Source: Anodontia alba
Lineage: Eukaryota > Mollusca > Bivalvia > Lucinida > Lucinidae
NCBI GenBank assembly: GCA_964016985.1
Contig: OZ024827.1
Location: forward strand, 55,492,137-55,556,136
DNA: 64,000 nucleotides
Direction: 5' to 3'
In this document: positions 1 through 11,429 of the stretch, in pieces
How positions within the stretch are numbered: the stretch's first letter is position 1
How the letters are laid out: every line of letters begins with the position of its first letter
Notes under the pieces: model-generated
Told to the model about the DNA's origin: nothing
What the model saw: only the letters and a program-made list of their open reading frames with translations
The model's database searches: none
Position numbers and translations under genes: made by a program

Positions 1-10
1 AGACCAGGAG

Positions 11-1674
11 GTGCGCCAAGATGGTAAAAGTGCAACGAGTCACCGAAGAAGTGAAGTAGAATGCCAAGACAGTCTTTCACCGTGTACTGAGAGCCAATTA
101 GGTACCGAAGAGGCAACGAGGCATGCACCGGAGGCCTCTAGCGACCACATGGCAGCGGCAGCTCTAGTGCAACTGCAAAGACAGGACCAGACCAGCTTGC
201 AAATGGGTTATGAACGAGGGGGCAATAGAACAAATTGCCCATATTATGAGGATACAGACCAATACGAGTATGAGGGCCTAGCTCATGGCAGATCACACGA
301 GCGCCTGTATACATCCCAGCCCTCCATACATCAAGCAGCCCCAACTAGCCAGTCTCTTAACAAGAGTAGTGATAGCACACTCCGTCATGTGCCACGTCCA
401 GAGGCCGCTCAGCAAGCCACAGTAGCAAGCCTCAGCGAGGCATTTCTTGGCAGGACTGCATTACTGGAGCATTAAAAGACCTCTCCTCGCTCGTGAGGAA
501 CATACAACACAGTATGCAAGCTCATACCATCACTGCAGACGTCGGCGCCATTGCAGCACTCCCTACAGAAACTACACCACTTAATGAGGTACAAGACGCT
601 GTCACTCCGAGTAACCGGTTATGCGCCAACGGTGATAAAAGGACTGGCTATGCTTCATATGGGTATTCAAGTGCAAACGAGATGCGGAGAACAGAAACAC
701 GAACAGGGGCAGAGTACGGTCTTTATCCACAGACCATGCACCGCAACCAACACCAGTGACAGACGTGTAGACCCTGTAACTATTACTACCTATGCGGCCC
801 CGCAGTCCTCAATCCCCACACAGACAGATATGGCTGGAACTTATTGGCCCTCTGCAACACAAGGAGAGTGCAGTGACCGGTATTCACGCCCATCTCCAAT
901 GGCAAGCTTTGCTGATATGAGCGCATGTGCCCCTTCTCCCCAAAGCGGGGTGGGCAATACGCAGCAGTACGTCAGCCTCACAAATAGCCAAACATATGGA
1001 AACGACTTGTCAAATGGGACACTATGGGAGAAAGACGCCCAATCGGCACGCCTCTTACCGGTGCCGACTGTCATCGACGAAAGCGCTACTTCCTCATTGA
1101 CCGAAAGGGGGGCCAACGTACGGCAGTACTCAGACTCAACCAGGTAACCCACTCTTATGCCTCGCAAGGGGAGATAAACGCATTGTGCGCACATCCGCTG
1201 ACAAACATTGTTGATGAAGGGAGGACCCCTGACACAAAGAGAGATAAGTGCCTTATCCCAGGACGAGGGATTTCAACGTCAGTATCTGGCTACAAGCATA
1301 TTAAATAGAAATTGTCCCCTTACAGATGCGCAAAGGGAGAGCAACATGCCATTACTGAAATCAACCGCATTACAGTACACACACAGTTGAGAGGTTTGCC
1401 AGAAGGGGAGACCACTGTCCGGATTCAGTGCCCACCCCCAGAACAGAATTTTCCTGATAGCTGCCTATCAGAGCAGACTATTCCTCGACAGTATCAATCT
1501 TCGCAACAAACGTACTATGGTGGTAGTGGAAAATTTCAAGCTGCTCAAGAGGGCATCAGAAGGACACTGCATCACGCAGACCCAACGCTAAGGCACAAAT
1601 CGCAATATGAGCAAAACGAACCGCATAATGACAGCAGGCAAAGCTCGTATTGTAGGCCAGCATATGGAAATAGA
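11..1674 (+). pseudogene. Gag N-terminal extension (low-complexity), broken
   Basis: Overlapping open frames at 11-475, 551-1147 and 1312-1674 encode Gln/Ser/Thr/Tyr-rich, low-complexity protein without a recognisable fold. The last of these runs in frame into the Gag core, so the stretch is best read as a long disordered N-terminal extension of Gag broken by at least two frame changes. The start codon is not determinable because the upstream end lies outside the window. It could alternatively be 5' untranslated leader with chance frames; the continuous coding-like composition argues mildly against that. Confidence 0.45.
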
Positions 1675-2197
1675 AATCTTCAATCAGCATTTCCGGAACC
1701 AAAATTGCCACCTTTCACAGGAAAGGAAGAGTGGAAAGTGTGGTTCAATCGCTTTGAAGCGGTTGCTAGGAGACGAAATTGGTGCGAGGAGGCAAAGCTA
1801 GACAACTTGTTACAAAGGTTACAGGGCAAGGCTGGAGATTTTGTCTTCTCACAACTCGCTCAACCAATCCTTTCGAATTACAACGAGCTGGTAAAAGAGC
1901 TAAATAGTAGATTCAGGGTGATAGAGACAGAGATATGCAGCCCGTTTCAGCCAGAGAAGCCAGCGCCAAGACGAGACTGCTGAAGAGTTCGCAGCTGACC
2001 TTAAACGATTGTATGCCAAAGCTTATAAATTTAGAGATGATAGAACAAGGCAAGAGGACCTTGTAAGGCGGTTCCTCGATGGGCTAAAAGACAGTGAGGC
2101 GCGATTCGAGATAGAATTCCATAAAGAGCCATCTAACATAGACGAAGCTGTGCGCCATGCAGTAAATTTCGTACAGACGAAGAGAAAAACGCATTAG
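1675..2197 (+). pseudogene. Gag capsid-type core (Retrotrans_gag-like)
   Basis: The segment starts with the signature PPFTGKEEWKVWFNRFEAVA, followed by a helical stretch with LDNLLQRLQGKAGDF and, in another frame from about 2009, a Leu/Arg-rich end (EDLVRRFLDGLKDSEARFE). This is the usual pattern of the Gypsy Gag capsid domain, which forms the virus-like particle. A frameshift near 1930-1985 splits it. It is followed by the zinc-knuckle part, as expected for Gag. Confidence 0.75.
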
Positions 2198-2673
2198 ACG
2201 GGTATGGAGAGAAGAAATTTAAACGCTATGTCAGAAAAACAAGTCAAGATAGCGACAATGAAGATGACGGATATGATATTCAGGATGAAGTTCCAGAATA
2301 TGTCATGAGAATACCTACGAAGCGAGGAGGAGATCAGAGAAAGAAACCACAAAGAGGCGAGCAAAAGGAAGCAGTTATAAAGGAGAATGATGGTGCAGGC
2401 TCTGAGTCAATGAAATTCATCTCAGAGACAAACAAATTAGTACAAGTCTTGATGGATCAACTGGCAGAGATGAAGCGAACAGATGAAGCTAAACATGAAA
2501 CGCAACAAAGGAAGCAACCTAATAATGGCGGCATTGTTTGCTATGGTTGTCGGGAAAGAGGACATATGATAAGGAATTGTCCAGAGAAAAATAAGACGCA
2601 GTCAAAGAAAGAAAATCACCATGGCAGAGAAGCGCCGGTGAAGAGGAATCGGGAAGACAATAATTTAAACTAG
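2198..2673 (+). pseudogene. Gag nucleocapsid part with one CCHC zinc knuckle
   Basis: An open frame from 2305 contains a coiled-coil-like segment (about residues 38-60) and then a single perfect CCHC knuckle, CYGCRERGHMIRNC, at 2539-2580, followed by a Lys/Asn-rich basic tail. The knuckle binds the retrotransposon RNA in known Gag proteins. The frame closes at 2671-2673, before the protease frame. The 2198-2304 join to the capsid core is out of frame. Confidence 0.8.
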
Positions 2674-2756
2674 AACAGGCTGTCTCTGAAGGCCGCAGAG
2701 AAGCCTGTTATAGTAATAATGGCCTAAGTAAAAATGAGGCATCATGGAATGATGCC

Positions 2757-3251
2757 GTGGTAAAATCTATCAAACACTTAAGGAAGCTGCCTGACGGAGT
2801 TTATATCAGGGGATCAATTGAAGGTTATCCGGCACTGCTTACGACAGACACCGGTGCCTCAAAAACTATAATCTCTAAGAAACTATATGAGGCAATGAAG
2901 CCTGAGGATAGACCGCCACTTGGAAAATCATCAAAATTAATAGGCGCAGGAGGTACCACAATCAATGAGGTAGGGAAAGGTACTTTCAAGCTCCAGTTAG
3001 GTCCAGCCGAGATGCATGTTGAAGCAATTGTGGCAGAAATTGACGATGATGGTCTTTTGGGCATAGATCTCTTACAAAATGGCGAAAATGGACCTACAGA
3101 TCTGTTAATGAGTAAGGGAGTTTTGATGATTACAGGCAAAGAGGTACCTATTATCCAAATCGGCTTGCAAAACAGAATCCGCAAGGTGATAGCCGCAGAT
3201 CACTATGTCATACCAGCCCAAAGTGAGGCGCTATCACAGATGTCTTCATAG
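2757..3251 (+). CDS. Retropepsin-like aspartic protease (pol N-terminus)
   Basis: The 164-residue frame has the catalytic triad LLTTDTGASKTIIS (DTG at 2847-2855) and a downstream hydrophobic-Gly stretch, DDDGLLGIDLLQ, that matches the second half-site (ILG type) of retropepsins. It would act as a homodimer to cut the Gag-Pol polyprotein. The frame closes at 3251 and the next pol segment is in another frame, so the polyprotein is broken here. The active-site motif itself is intact. Confidence 0.82.
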   Translation: MVKSIKHLRKLPDGVYIRGSIEGYPALLTTDTGASKTIISKKLYEAMKPEDRPPLGKSSKLIGAGGTTINEVGKGTFKLQLGPAEMHVEAIVAEIDDDGLLGIDLLQNGENGPTDLLMSKGVLMITGKEVPIIQIGLQNRIRKVIAADHYVIPAQSEALSQMSS

Positions 3252-3337
3252 AAAGACAGGAGTATGATGACTTCTCAGCAGATGTAGATTATATTGTTGA
3301 ACCGACTGCATATTTCAGGGAGACCTACCCACTCCAA

Positions 3338-4936
3338 ATGGCATCAACCCTAGTAGACATCAATAGAGCATGCACTTGTAAAGTACGTGTTCTAAACCCA
3401 TTTCCGACTGCTGTATCAATAAAGCAAGATGCAGTAGTAGGCTATGCAGAACCAATACTAGATAACCCAAAGGTTCTTGTCACTCATGAAGAGGAAAATG
3501 AGACTGAGAATTTCTATCAAACCAGAAGAGTGATCTTAAATGACAGGGCTAAGGAAAACACTGTAGCATGTAACGTGAATATAGCTCCCGCCAGTTTACA
3601 AAAGGAACTCAAAGTCCCAGAGCATTTAAGGGACCTTTATAAAAGAGCAAGTCAGGGCATCGATTCTAGAGAGAAAGAACAACTATGAGGGTTGCTGATT
3701 AAGTACAAGGATACCTTCTCCAGAGATAAATGGGATCTAGGTCTCACACATCTGACGGAGCATTCTATCCCAACGGGAGACGCAGCCCCTATTAAACAGG
3801 CTCCAAGACGCGTGCCCATGGCACACGCCACAGATGAGAAGAAAGCTATAGGGGAGCTAAAGCAGAAAGGTGTGATAAGAGAGAGCACATCACCCTGGGC
3901 CAGCCCTATAGTCTTGGTGGCCAAGACGGATCGTGGAGTACGACCCTGTGTGGATTATCGGAAACTTAACCAGCTGGTGAAGCCGGACGGATTTCCTCTG
4001 CCAAGGATTCAAGATAGTCTCTTTAGTACGTTTGACTTGACAAGTGGTTACTTCCAAATTCCAGTAAAGAGAGAAGACGTGCCCAAAACGTCATTTGTGT
4101 GTAAATACGGGCAGTTTGAGATGACAAGAATGCCATTTGGTCTAAACAACTCTGCTTCAACCTTCCAGAGGACTATGGAAATGGCATTACAAGGCCTGCA
4201 GTGGGTAACCTGCCTGATCTACATTGACAATATCATCGTTTATGGGCAGGATTTCAGTCAACATTTGCAGAGAGTCGAGGAAGTTTTGGAAAGAATCAAA
4301 GCTGCGGGGTTGAAACTTAAACCTGCCAAGAGCCACATGCTGCAGAAAGAAGTCGTCTTCTTAGGGTATGTAGTATCTGGAGAGGGCGTAAGACCGAGCC
4401 CTACAAATATCGCAAAGATCTTACGCTGGCCAAAGCAGATTAAACAGTTTGTTGCCATGGGCTCTTATTATCGACGTTACATTAAGAACTTCGCCAGTAT
4501 GGTTAGACCCATGGTAGAGCTGACAAAGAAGGGCAAGAAATTCATATGGAATAACGCCTGTGACCAAGCCTACGATAACCTTAAGAAGGCTCTGGTTAGC
4601 GCCGATGTCATGGGATACCCGCTGAATGAGGCTGGAGAATTCATTCTCGACGTCGACGCATCGGGAACAGGCATAGGAGGTGTCCTACACCAAGTGCAAG
4701 GGGACAGGGAACGAGTTATAGCGTACGCCAGCAGGGCTTTGAACAAGGCAGAGTCCAACTACTGCGTAACAGAAAAAGAACTTCTTGCAGTGCGTTACTT
4801 TATAGAGTTCTTTCGTCAGTACCTTTTAGGCAGGCGTTTTCTAGTGCGAAGTGACCACCAAAGCCTAGTATGGCTGTTCAGACTTAGAGCCAAGAGGGAA
4901 GGTAGCACGCTGGATAGAGATCTTGGGCCAATATGA
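3338..4936 (+). pseudogene. Reverse transcriptase and RNase H domains of pol
   Basis: Two same-frame segments (3338-3688 and 3692-4936) are separated by one TGA at 3686-3688. RT motifs in order are IKQAPRRVP, SPWASPIVLVAKTD, FDLTSGYFQIPV, MPFGLNNSASTFQRTM and the palm motif, which reads YIDN (Asn codon 4229-4231) in place of the canonical Y-x-D-D. The thumb/connection junction around 4432-4455 is shortened (WPKQIKQFVAMGSYYRRYI). RNase H follows with LDVDASGTGIGGVL, TEKELLAVRYFIEFF and VRSDHQSLVWL, then shifts frame near 4925 into YDFAIQYRPGGKQAHCDALSR. The lost second palm aspartate should abolish polymerase activity. Confidence 0.92.
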
Positions 4937-5497
4937 TTTCGCCATTCAGTATAGGCCTGGTGGAAAACAGGCTCACTGCGATGCTCTATCACGATGCGAA
5001 AATCCTAGGGACTGTGACTGTCCTGAACAGGATACAACAGAGATGCTTAAATGTGGCCCCTGCAGGAAATGTCACAAGCGAGCGCAGGACATGGTCCACG
5101 AGAAGCTTTACAAAGACATAATCGGTCCTAAAAGCAAGCACTCACAGCGGTCAGTCAGAGGTAGGAAATGCTACAACACATATCACTCATAAACAGGGAA
5201 TCGCTACTGTTGAAGATGGGTATGGCTTAACAGTCGAAAACAAAGATATCGCCTTCACAAAGAGTCAGGTCTTCCAGGATAATGCAGCAAGAACAGACAC
5301 AGAGAGCTTCACTAGCAATTCGAAGGAACCGATGATAGCAGGCGAGGAGAGAGTGGAAGTAGTACACAGAAAAGAAGTAGAGCAAAATGTACTCAAGGGG
5401 GTAACAGATGGTGCCACTCCCGGAACCTCAGCACATGACAGCTATGGAAAGGAGGCCAGTGCCGATACTGTTGAAATAGTCACATAGTAATAGGTCA
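4937..5497 (+). other. Pol spacer between RNase H and integrase, no intact frame
   Basis: After the RNase H tail (a short Cys-rich extension up to 5192, with CGPCRKCHKRA) the sequence has stops in all plus frames until about 5498. Composition is like the neighbouring pol sequence, so it is most simply decayed linker. No other feature is visible. Confidence 0.5.
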
Positions 5498-6884
5498 ACA
5501 GCAGAACTGAAGCGTCTCCAAGAAGAGGATGAGGATATAGGACCGATCTCAAGAGCCTTCAGAAACAATAAAAGGCCTAGCAAACAAGACATGGCTTCTA
5601 AAAGTCCGGCGGAGAGACACCACTGGATTCTCTGGGATTCTCTTCTTCTGAAGGATGGGTTGCTTTACAGGAAATTTCCCAAGAAGGATGGTTCTGGAGA
5701 ATATATGCAATTTGTGGTGCCAAGGTCATTGAAGTCTGATATCCTGTTTCAGTCAGATGCATGATAGTGTTTTATCCGGCCACTTAGGCTGTAAGAAAAC
5801 CAAGGAGAAGATTCGTCAGCGATTTTACTGGTTTGCCATGAAGGAGGATATTAGAGTCTATATCCAGAAATGCGATATCTGTGCAATGGACAAGAAACCA
5901 ATCAAAGCCCCTCGAGCCCCATTAGGACGTCTACCCGCAGGCGCCCCAGGGGACTGTGTCGCAACTGACTTTCTAGGACCATTGCCAGTAACAAGACGCG
6001 GTAATCGTTTCATCCTACTCCTCACTGACCATTTTACCAAGTACGTGGAAATTATACCGGTTCCAGACATGACGGCAGAAGTCTGCGCGAATAAAATTCT
6101 TAACGAATTCATATCTCGTTGGGGTTGTCCACTGTCGATCCATAGCGATCAGGGGCGCACGTACGAAAGTGAAATTTTTCGACAACTATGCCGCATGTTA
6201 GAGATACGAAAGACGCGAACAAGCCCTCGAAACCCGAAAGGAAATGGCCAGTAAGAGCGGTTCAATCGAACACTACTGCGCATGATAAAAGCATACCTCG
6301 GCGGGGAGCAGTCCGACTGGGACCTCCATCTAGGTTGCCTGGCTGGAGCATATCGCGCCACCCCGCACGAAGCTACAAAGCTTACGCCGAACCTGCTGAC
6401 TATGGGCCGTGAAGTTCGCCTGCCTGCCGAGTTAGTATTCGGAACTGCAAAGACACGCGATGGTCTTCCAATTACTTCCTATGGTGAGTTTGTAGACAGA
6501 CAAAGGACGCAGCATGCACACGACATAGCCAGGAGGCATCTGTCATCAGCAGCTAAACGGAGTAAGGATCTTTACGATACGAAAATAGCCCTAAACAAGT
6601 ACAATGAAGGAGACGCAGTTTGGTTCTTGCACGAGACACGAGAGGTAGGTGTATCACCTAAGCTGCAACACATATACGAGGGTCCATATCTAGTGGTAAA
6701 AAGGCACTCAGAGATGAACTTCCTGCTTCAGCTCGATAAAGAAGGCAGAACCAGATTGGTACACCACAATAAGTTGAAATTATACGAAGGGGATCATCCC
6801 CCACCGTGGATAGTGAGAGCAAGGAAGAGGATGATGACGAAACAGTCTCACACTACTAACCAGATAAGACAATGCTTGATGTAG
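5498..6884 (+). pseudogene. Retroviral-type integrase with GPY/F module
   Basis: A frame at 5498-5764 carries the pre-integrase segment (LLLKDGLLYRKFPKKDG, then FVVPRSLKSDI). The HHCC zinc domain follows in another frame from 5757 (HDSVLSGHLG and CDICAMDKKP). The catalytic core shows ATDFLGPLPVT and HSDQGRTYES; after NGQ comes one in-frame TAA at 6252-6254, then the third acidic residue and RFNRTLL. The C-terminal part has the YEGPYLVVKRH GPY/F motif near 6675-6710 and a KLKLYEGDHPPPW end. The D, D, E residues are all present, so apart from one frameshift and one stop the domain is well preserved. It inserts element cDNA into the host chromosome. Confidence 0.9.
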
Positions 6885-7422
6885 CCGATTACTTACCGGG
6901 GTGGTTTTCTTATCTCGAAGAAGATATGTTGAATAAGCTAGTGACTTAGTGCAAGAAGCCAGTGAAGCACTGATAGAGTACTGCTCCAAATACAAGGGAT
7001 GAGGAATAAGATAGGCGTGGTCAAAGAATGAATGACGACAGCACGGCGTTTTCGCGTTTGCGTTCTTGTGGTAAATCGTCGGCGATGTCACGAGGTTGTA
7101 GATTAGAGGGAGGCAATGCCGAAAGCGAAAGATTTGCGTAAAATAATCGATGAAGATTGAGGCGAGGGTATGAAGTTTTATGGAGCAGAAGTGTAGGCGT
7201 TGAATGGGATGCCATTAGGCGGGTCAAGAGACGTGGCCTCACGGCGTCAGTTTAAAGTCGGCCATCTTTAAGACGATTTATCGGCGAATGCACCCGGTCA
7301 TTCAGAGATTAATTAGACCATATACTTACACAATGAGAAATAGGCAGTGATCATAACAGGCGATATATGATGGAGTTTAACAAATTACTTAGCCTGGTCG
7401 TTCAAACTGTACTTTCAGGAAG
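6885..7422 (+). other. Spacer between integrase and the extra ORF
   Basis: No plus-strand frame of interest. The stretch separates pol from the downstream ORF and could hold a splice acceptor or subgenomic promoter for it; I cannot identify either with confidence. Confidence 0.3.
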
Positions 7423-9017
7423 ATGTTCGACCCAGATTGTGGTATAGATGAGAGAGAGGCTAGAGAGAGGGCAAGAAGAAGAGGTAGAGCGTACCAGTGT
7501 ATGACATGTCATTACAGAGAAGGAAGACGAGTAGTGGACATAAAGTGTCGTATTGAGGAACATATTTTGAAGATGCACGTGGCTTTAGAAAATGTGCCGT
7601 ATTATTGTTGCCTGTGCCTGTTTAAAGGACAGAGAAAAGAGCAGCTTCTACAACATTTCAAGACCTGCAAAAGACACAGGGATATGGCTGAGAAACGTGG
7701 TATAGAGCAAGGTGTAAACGAGACTCTTATTGTGCAAAGTAGTACTCCATACAGACTAAGTGCAGTGGATTATGTACAGTTATCAGCGGAAGAGAGTCTG
7801 GCCCATTTTATGAATCAGGCAAAGTCTAGAGCGGTTGCAGAGTCAAGGAGTCAGTTAGCGACTACACTAAACCAGATGTTTCCAGGACTGATTGGAGATG
7901 GTGGAATGCAACGTACCACACCGGATTGTATGACTGAATCAGACTGAAAGAGCAGACACAGTCTCATGTTCCTGTACAACCATCACCGCCTGCTGTATCT
8001 CTATCGATAGCGGAACCTACCACCGCCACCAACCTTAATCCTCAGCAGATAGTTACTGTGGCATCTTCTGCACTTCAGCCCATACAAGAGTTGGCTCAGC
8101 TACTATCAGCAACTCCTCTAGGACCGCTTCTGGAAAATAGCTCTGCAGTGACGGCCCTTTCCAAGCAGGACAGGAGTGATACAGCTTCGGCAACTGAAAG
8201 TGATGCATCAAGTGAGAAACCAAAGGCAGATTCTAGCATGGCGGTACCAGAGGAATCGAAAGAGTAATAGCAATTCGGATATAGGCGAGATAGCAGATCA
8301 GGGTGGGGTAGTTGAGATTCCAGGGGAGAATGAACTGGTAACTTTTACACATCCGAGGGAGAAGAGGGGTTTAGAAGAAGAAGAAGAAGATCCGCTAGTG
8401 CCCCAAAAAGTGTCAAGATAGGATGAGACCAGCTTGTCTGTTGATGTTGAGAGACTTAGCCAGGCAACTATGGTAACAGCTATTGGAAAGCTCACGGAGG
8501 CAGTCAACAGAAGTGTAGGCGCGCTGGAGGAACTTCAAGAGAAAATGGTAGACAATTCATGTTTGTTGGCAAAAGTGGCGAGTGTAATGATGGGTTAAAG
8601 GGATCGATGGAGGCAAACGAAAGACTAGAGAGGCATAGGGAGGAGGTGATGCAGGAGTTTGACAGGAGGAGAGACAATGAACGAAGACGAGAGATCGACC
8701 GTTGGAGGAAAGAAGAAGAGAGACACAGAGAAGAACAACGGAGAGCTATCCAGAAGAGAGAAGAAGAGAGACGTGCAGAAGAGCAGTGGAGGGCGAACCA
8801 GAGAGAGCGGGACAGAAGAAAACAGCGACGAGCTCTTCAAGAAAGGCAAAACAACAACAGAGGCGAGATCGACAGGAAAGACTCAAGAAACAGCTGGAGA
8901 AATGAGCGACGAGACAAGGAAAACCAACCAAAAGGAGTAGTTTTAGTAGCTAAGAGTAAGATTTCGGGTAGCAAGAGTGCGGGTGAGGTAAGTGAGAGTG
9001 AGGGCGAAAGTAAGTAG
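7423..9017 (+). pseudogene. Extra retrotransposon ORF in env position: zinc fingers plus charged coiled coil
   Basis: The ATG at 7423 opens a 174-residue frame with two Cys/His clusters, YQCMTCHYREGRR...EEHILKMH and YYCCLCLFKGQR...LLQHFKTCKRH, which look like degenerate C2H2 fingers. Further pieces in shifted frames cover 7971-8267 (Pro/Ser/Thr-rich), 8268-8421 (with a Glu run) and 8559-9017, where 70% or so of residues are charged, giving a long Arg/Glu single-helix or coiled coil. There is no signal peptide, no fusion peptide and no membrane segment, so it is not a classical envelope. I read it as one decayed gene of roughly 500 codons. A nucleic-acid-binding accessory protein is plausible; no family name can be given. 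Confidence 0.55.
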
Positions 9018-10720
9018 TTTAAGGATTAAGGTGGAGAAAGTATGCAAAAATGTTCATTAGTTGTAAAATAAGTATTTGTTACATTTAAATTGAACAGTAA
9101 TAGGCCCAAGAGTATTTGAGTTTTTAGCTTTATATAATTGTTTAGATTTTTGTTTTTTGCATGGTGTCTGCTTTACCTAAAGTGACTGCTTTCATATCAT
9201 CACAGGTCATTTTAGCAGAATTAACAATTGTAATTTAGTAATACTTTTTCAAATCTGACTGTGATATGACGTTTCATACACCCATGAGAGATTGTATAGA
9301 AGGCTAGAGTTGAAATTCCAGCTTGCATGACTGCCAGCATAGCAACCTGCTGTAAGGAAAGCGAGATAGGGTTGTATTATAAATTTCATAGAGAAAACTG
9401 AACGAGGATGCAAGGACGGTTATCGCAATGTTCTGGTGATAGCTGTCATGGGCATGCTAAGCTGAATATATGCATTGATTTACTTTGTATACTAGTTATG
9501 TATTAGTCATGCGTTAGTCGTCTCATGTTGAGGGGTGCATTGTAAATCATCGTCTGAGACTAATCAAATGTTGGAATGCTCAATCTAAATTGACTGTTAT
9601 ATTACCTTTATCGTTCCGGCACACTGAGTAGTTTTGGTGCCGTCATCAGGATTTCTTACATTGGAGTCAGAGAGATGGTATGAATGTGCATGATAATTTC
9701 ATTGTTTCATTTTTTTTCTTTCCTCATGATCACTCATGCAATTTTCATGTTAATAATTTTCAAAAAACTCGTAAGTTAAATATGTCACTGTTTTGTGTAT
9801 TAAGGCCATGCCAAAGGAAAATATTAGTTTTGTAAAGGTAAAGGATTACCGAGCGGGCTTGTTCCTAACTTTTTATACCAACTTTCAGAATCGTTAGATG
9901 GAACTTTAACGATCCTGGAGTGGGGTAATGATATGATCTGCACTTGTCCGAACTTAGGATACGCCTGTTTATAGCACCGGCCAAACTATCGATAGCCTTT
10001 TATTATTATGAAGTCTTTTAATACACTTTTCTGTAGACCGCCAACATATTAGGGAGGCTGCCCCGTAGGATGGTTCTTACATTACTCCTTGGCATGGTGT
10101 GAATTATATCCACATATTGCAAATTTTAGTGTTGTACAACGTTTTCATTTTTCAAGCATGTCATTGTACTTTCACTTTGAAGGAAAGTGACGTCATAGAT
10201 GCATTGTGGGATTTGTGAGCGTACGGAATGTAAATAAACAAATCGATCACCCGCAGCTGTCAAACTCGAGAATTCAACTTTCAAAAAGAATTTATCGCTA
10301 GAAGTCATCTTGTTTTTATAACCATTGTAAGGGTCATTTAGTAAATTCATTCCTTGATTGCCCCATAGTAAATTTAGGCTGAGTTTTATTGGTTTTGATA
10401 AGATAAATCCGTGTTTTAATGCAGTGACCCTGGTTTCGTATGATGATTCTACGGCTTGTAGGACGCCGTGCATGTTTTCCTGCATATTCTTTCATGTAGG
10501 ATCGCGCGCATATACATGGCAATTGTGTATGACGCGATCCTGCAGCTGCAGAAGGGTAGGGTGTAGAATCGTAGAGTATATAAGGAAGCGGCACGTTCCT
10601 ACGAGGACTTCACTCTTTTGGCCATTTTTTACAACGGAAAACTCTATGCATCGGTCTTTAAAAAACGTTGACTCATTTGAATATGTAACTAGATAAACTT
10701 TCTATAACCACCTACGATCT
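9018..10720 (+). repeat. Probable 3' UTR and 3' LTR of the first Gypsy element
   Basis: AT-rich, non-coding sequence directly downstream of the last element ORF. A purine-rich stretch (AAGGTGGAGAAAG, near 9029-9041) could be the polypurine tract. A TATA box, TATATAAGG, at 10577-10585 sits about 36 bp downstream of a hairpin with 9-bp arms (10498-10506 and 10533-10541), as in LTR promoters. Without the 5' LTR in the window neither edge can be fixed. Confidence 0.4.
10574..10590 (+). promoter_or_regulatory. TATA box, likely LTR promoter
   Basis: GAGTATATAAGGAAGCG is a strong TATA context. It lies in the presumed 3' LTR and the same box in the missing 5' LTR would drive the element. It could also start read-through transcription to the right; nothing coding follows within 800 bp on this strand. 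Confidence 0.45.
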
Positions 10721-11429
10721 TATTTGGGTATATAATTTTCTTATTGTATGATTTGTACTAGAAATTGTTTTTTTATTTTAGATCCTAATTCGGAAATTAA
10801 TCAGAAATTGTATTGCTGCTTTGGCTAAGCACGGTAACAAACAGAAGACGTATCTAGCAAGGGTGAATCATGTTTGAGGCTCGCAAGGGCTGTTGTTTTG
10901 ATTGAATGTCCTAAACTTCAGGCTTTAACTTGTTTATGTACTGATGTTATGATTACTGCTATTCCAAGCTCATATACCCACTGTGAACCTATGACATGGG
11001 GGCTTTAACGTAAGGCATTAACGTGTTCCCTTGGATATACGTTTTTTACTTATACGGATCAAATATCGCTTGCGATTCTCATGTGATACTTTGGCTTGCC
11101 TTCCGACAATATAAGCCGTTGATTTTAAACCTTTGCATGTGCAGATATATAGAGTAAATGTAACACATAATTTTTTTTACATTTATTTTTCATTAAATTC
11201 TGAAATTTCTGACACTCTTCATGTTGTACTTGTCTTCCCAAATGAATCATAACAAGCATTAACTTTCGCAAAATAAACTTCAGTTGAAGTCCACTCTTTT
11301 CTTGAACACTCTTATCCCGAGACGTATTCTTGGGCAATATATTGTTTGCGAACAGTGCTAACTGGCCAGCCAGCGCGCATCACCGCCATTCCAAGCCACG
11401 AAGGAAACCACGAAACTAAGGGAGGTAAC
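10721..11429. other. AT-rich intergenic sequence
   Basis: No gene, tandem array or recognisable transposon end seen. Short minus-strand frames here have no recognisable content. Confidence 0.4.

Larger units (their letters stand above)
1..9017 (+). mobile_element. Ty3/Gypsy LTR retrotransposon, internal region, 5' end outside window
   Basis: Successive plus-strand reading frames encode gag with a CCHC knuckle, an aspartic protease, reverse transcriptase, RNase H and integrase in the Ty3/Gypsy order (integrase last), followed by an extra ORF in the env position. The order and the GPY/F-type integrase end identify the superfamily; the clade is not resolved. Frameshifts and stops occur in gag, between protease and RT, at the RNase H end, in the integrase and in the extra ORF, so the copy is dead. 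No 5' LTR or primer binding site is inside the window. Confidence 0.9.
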
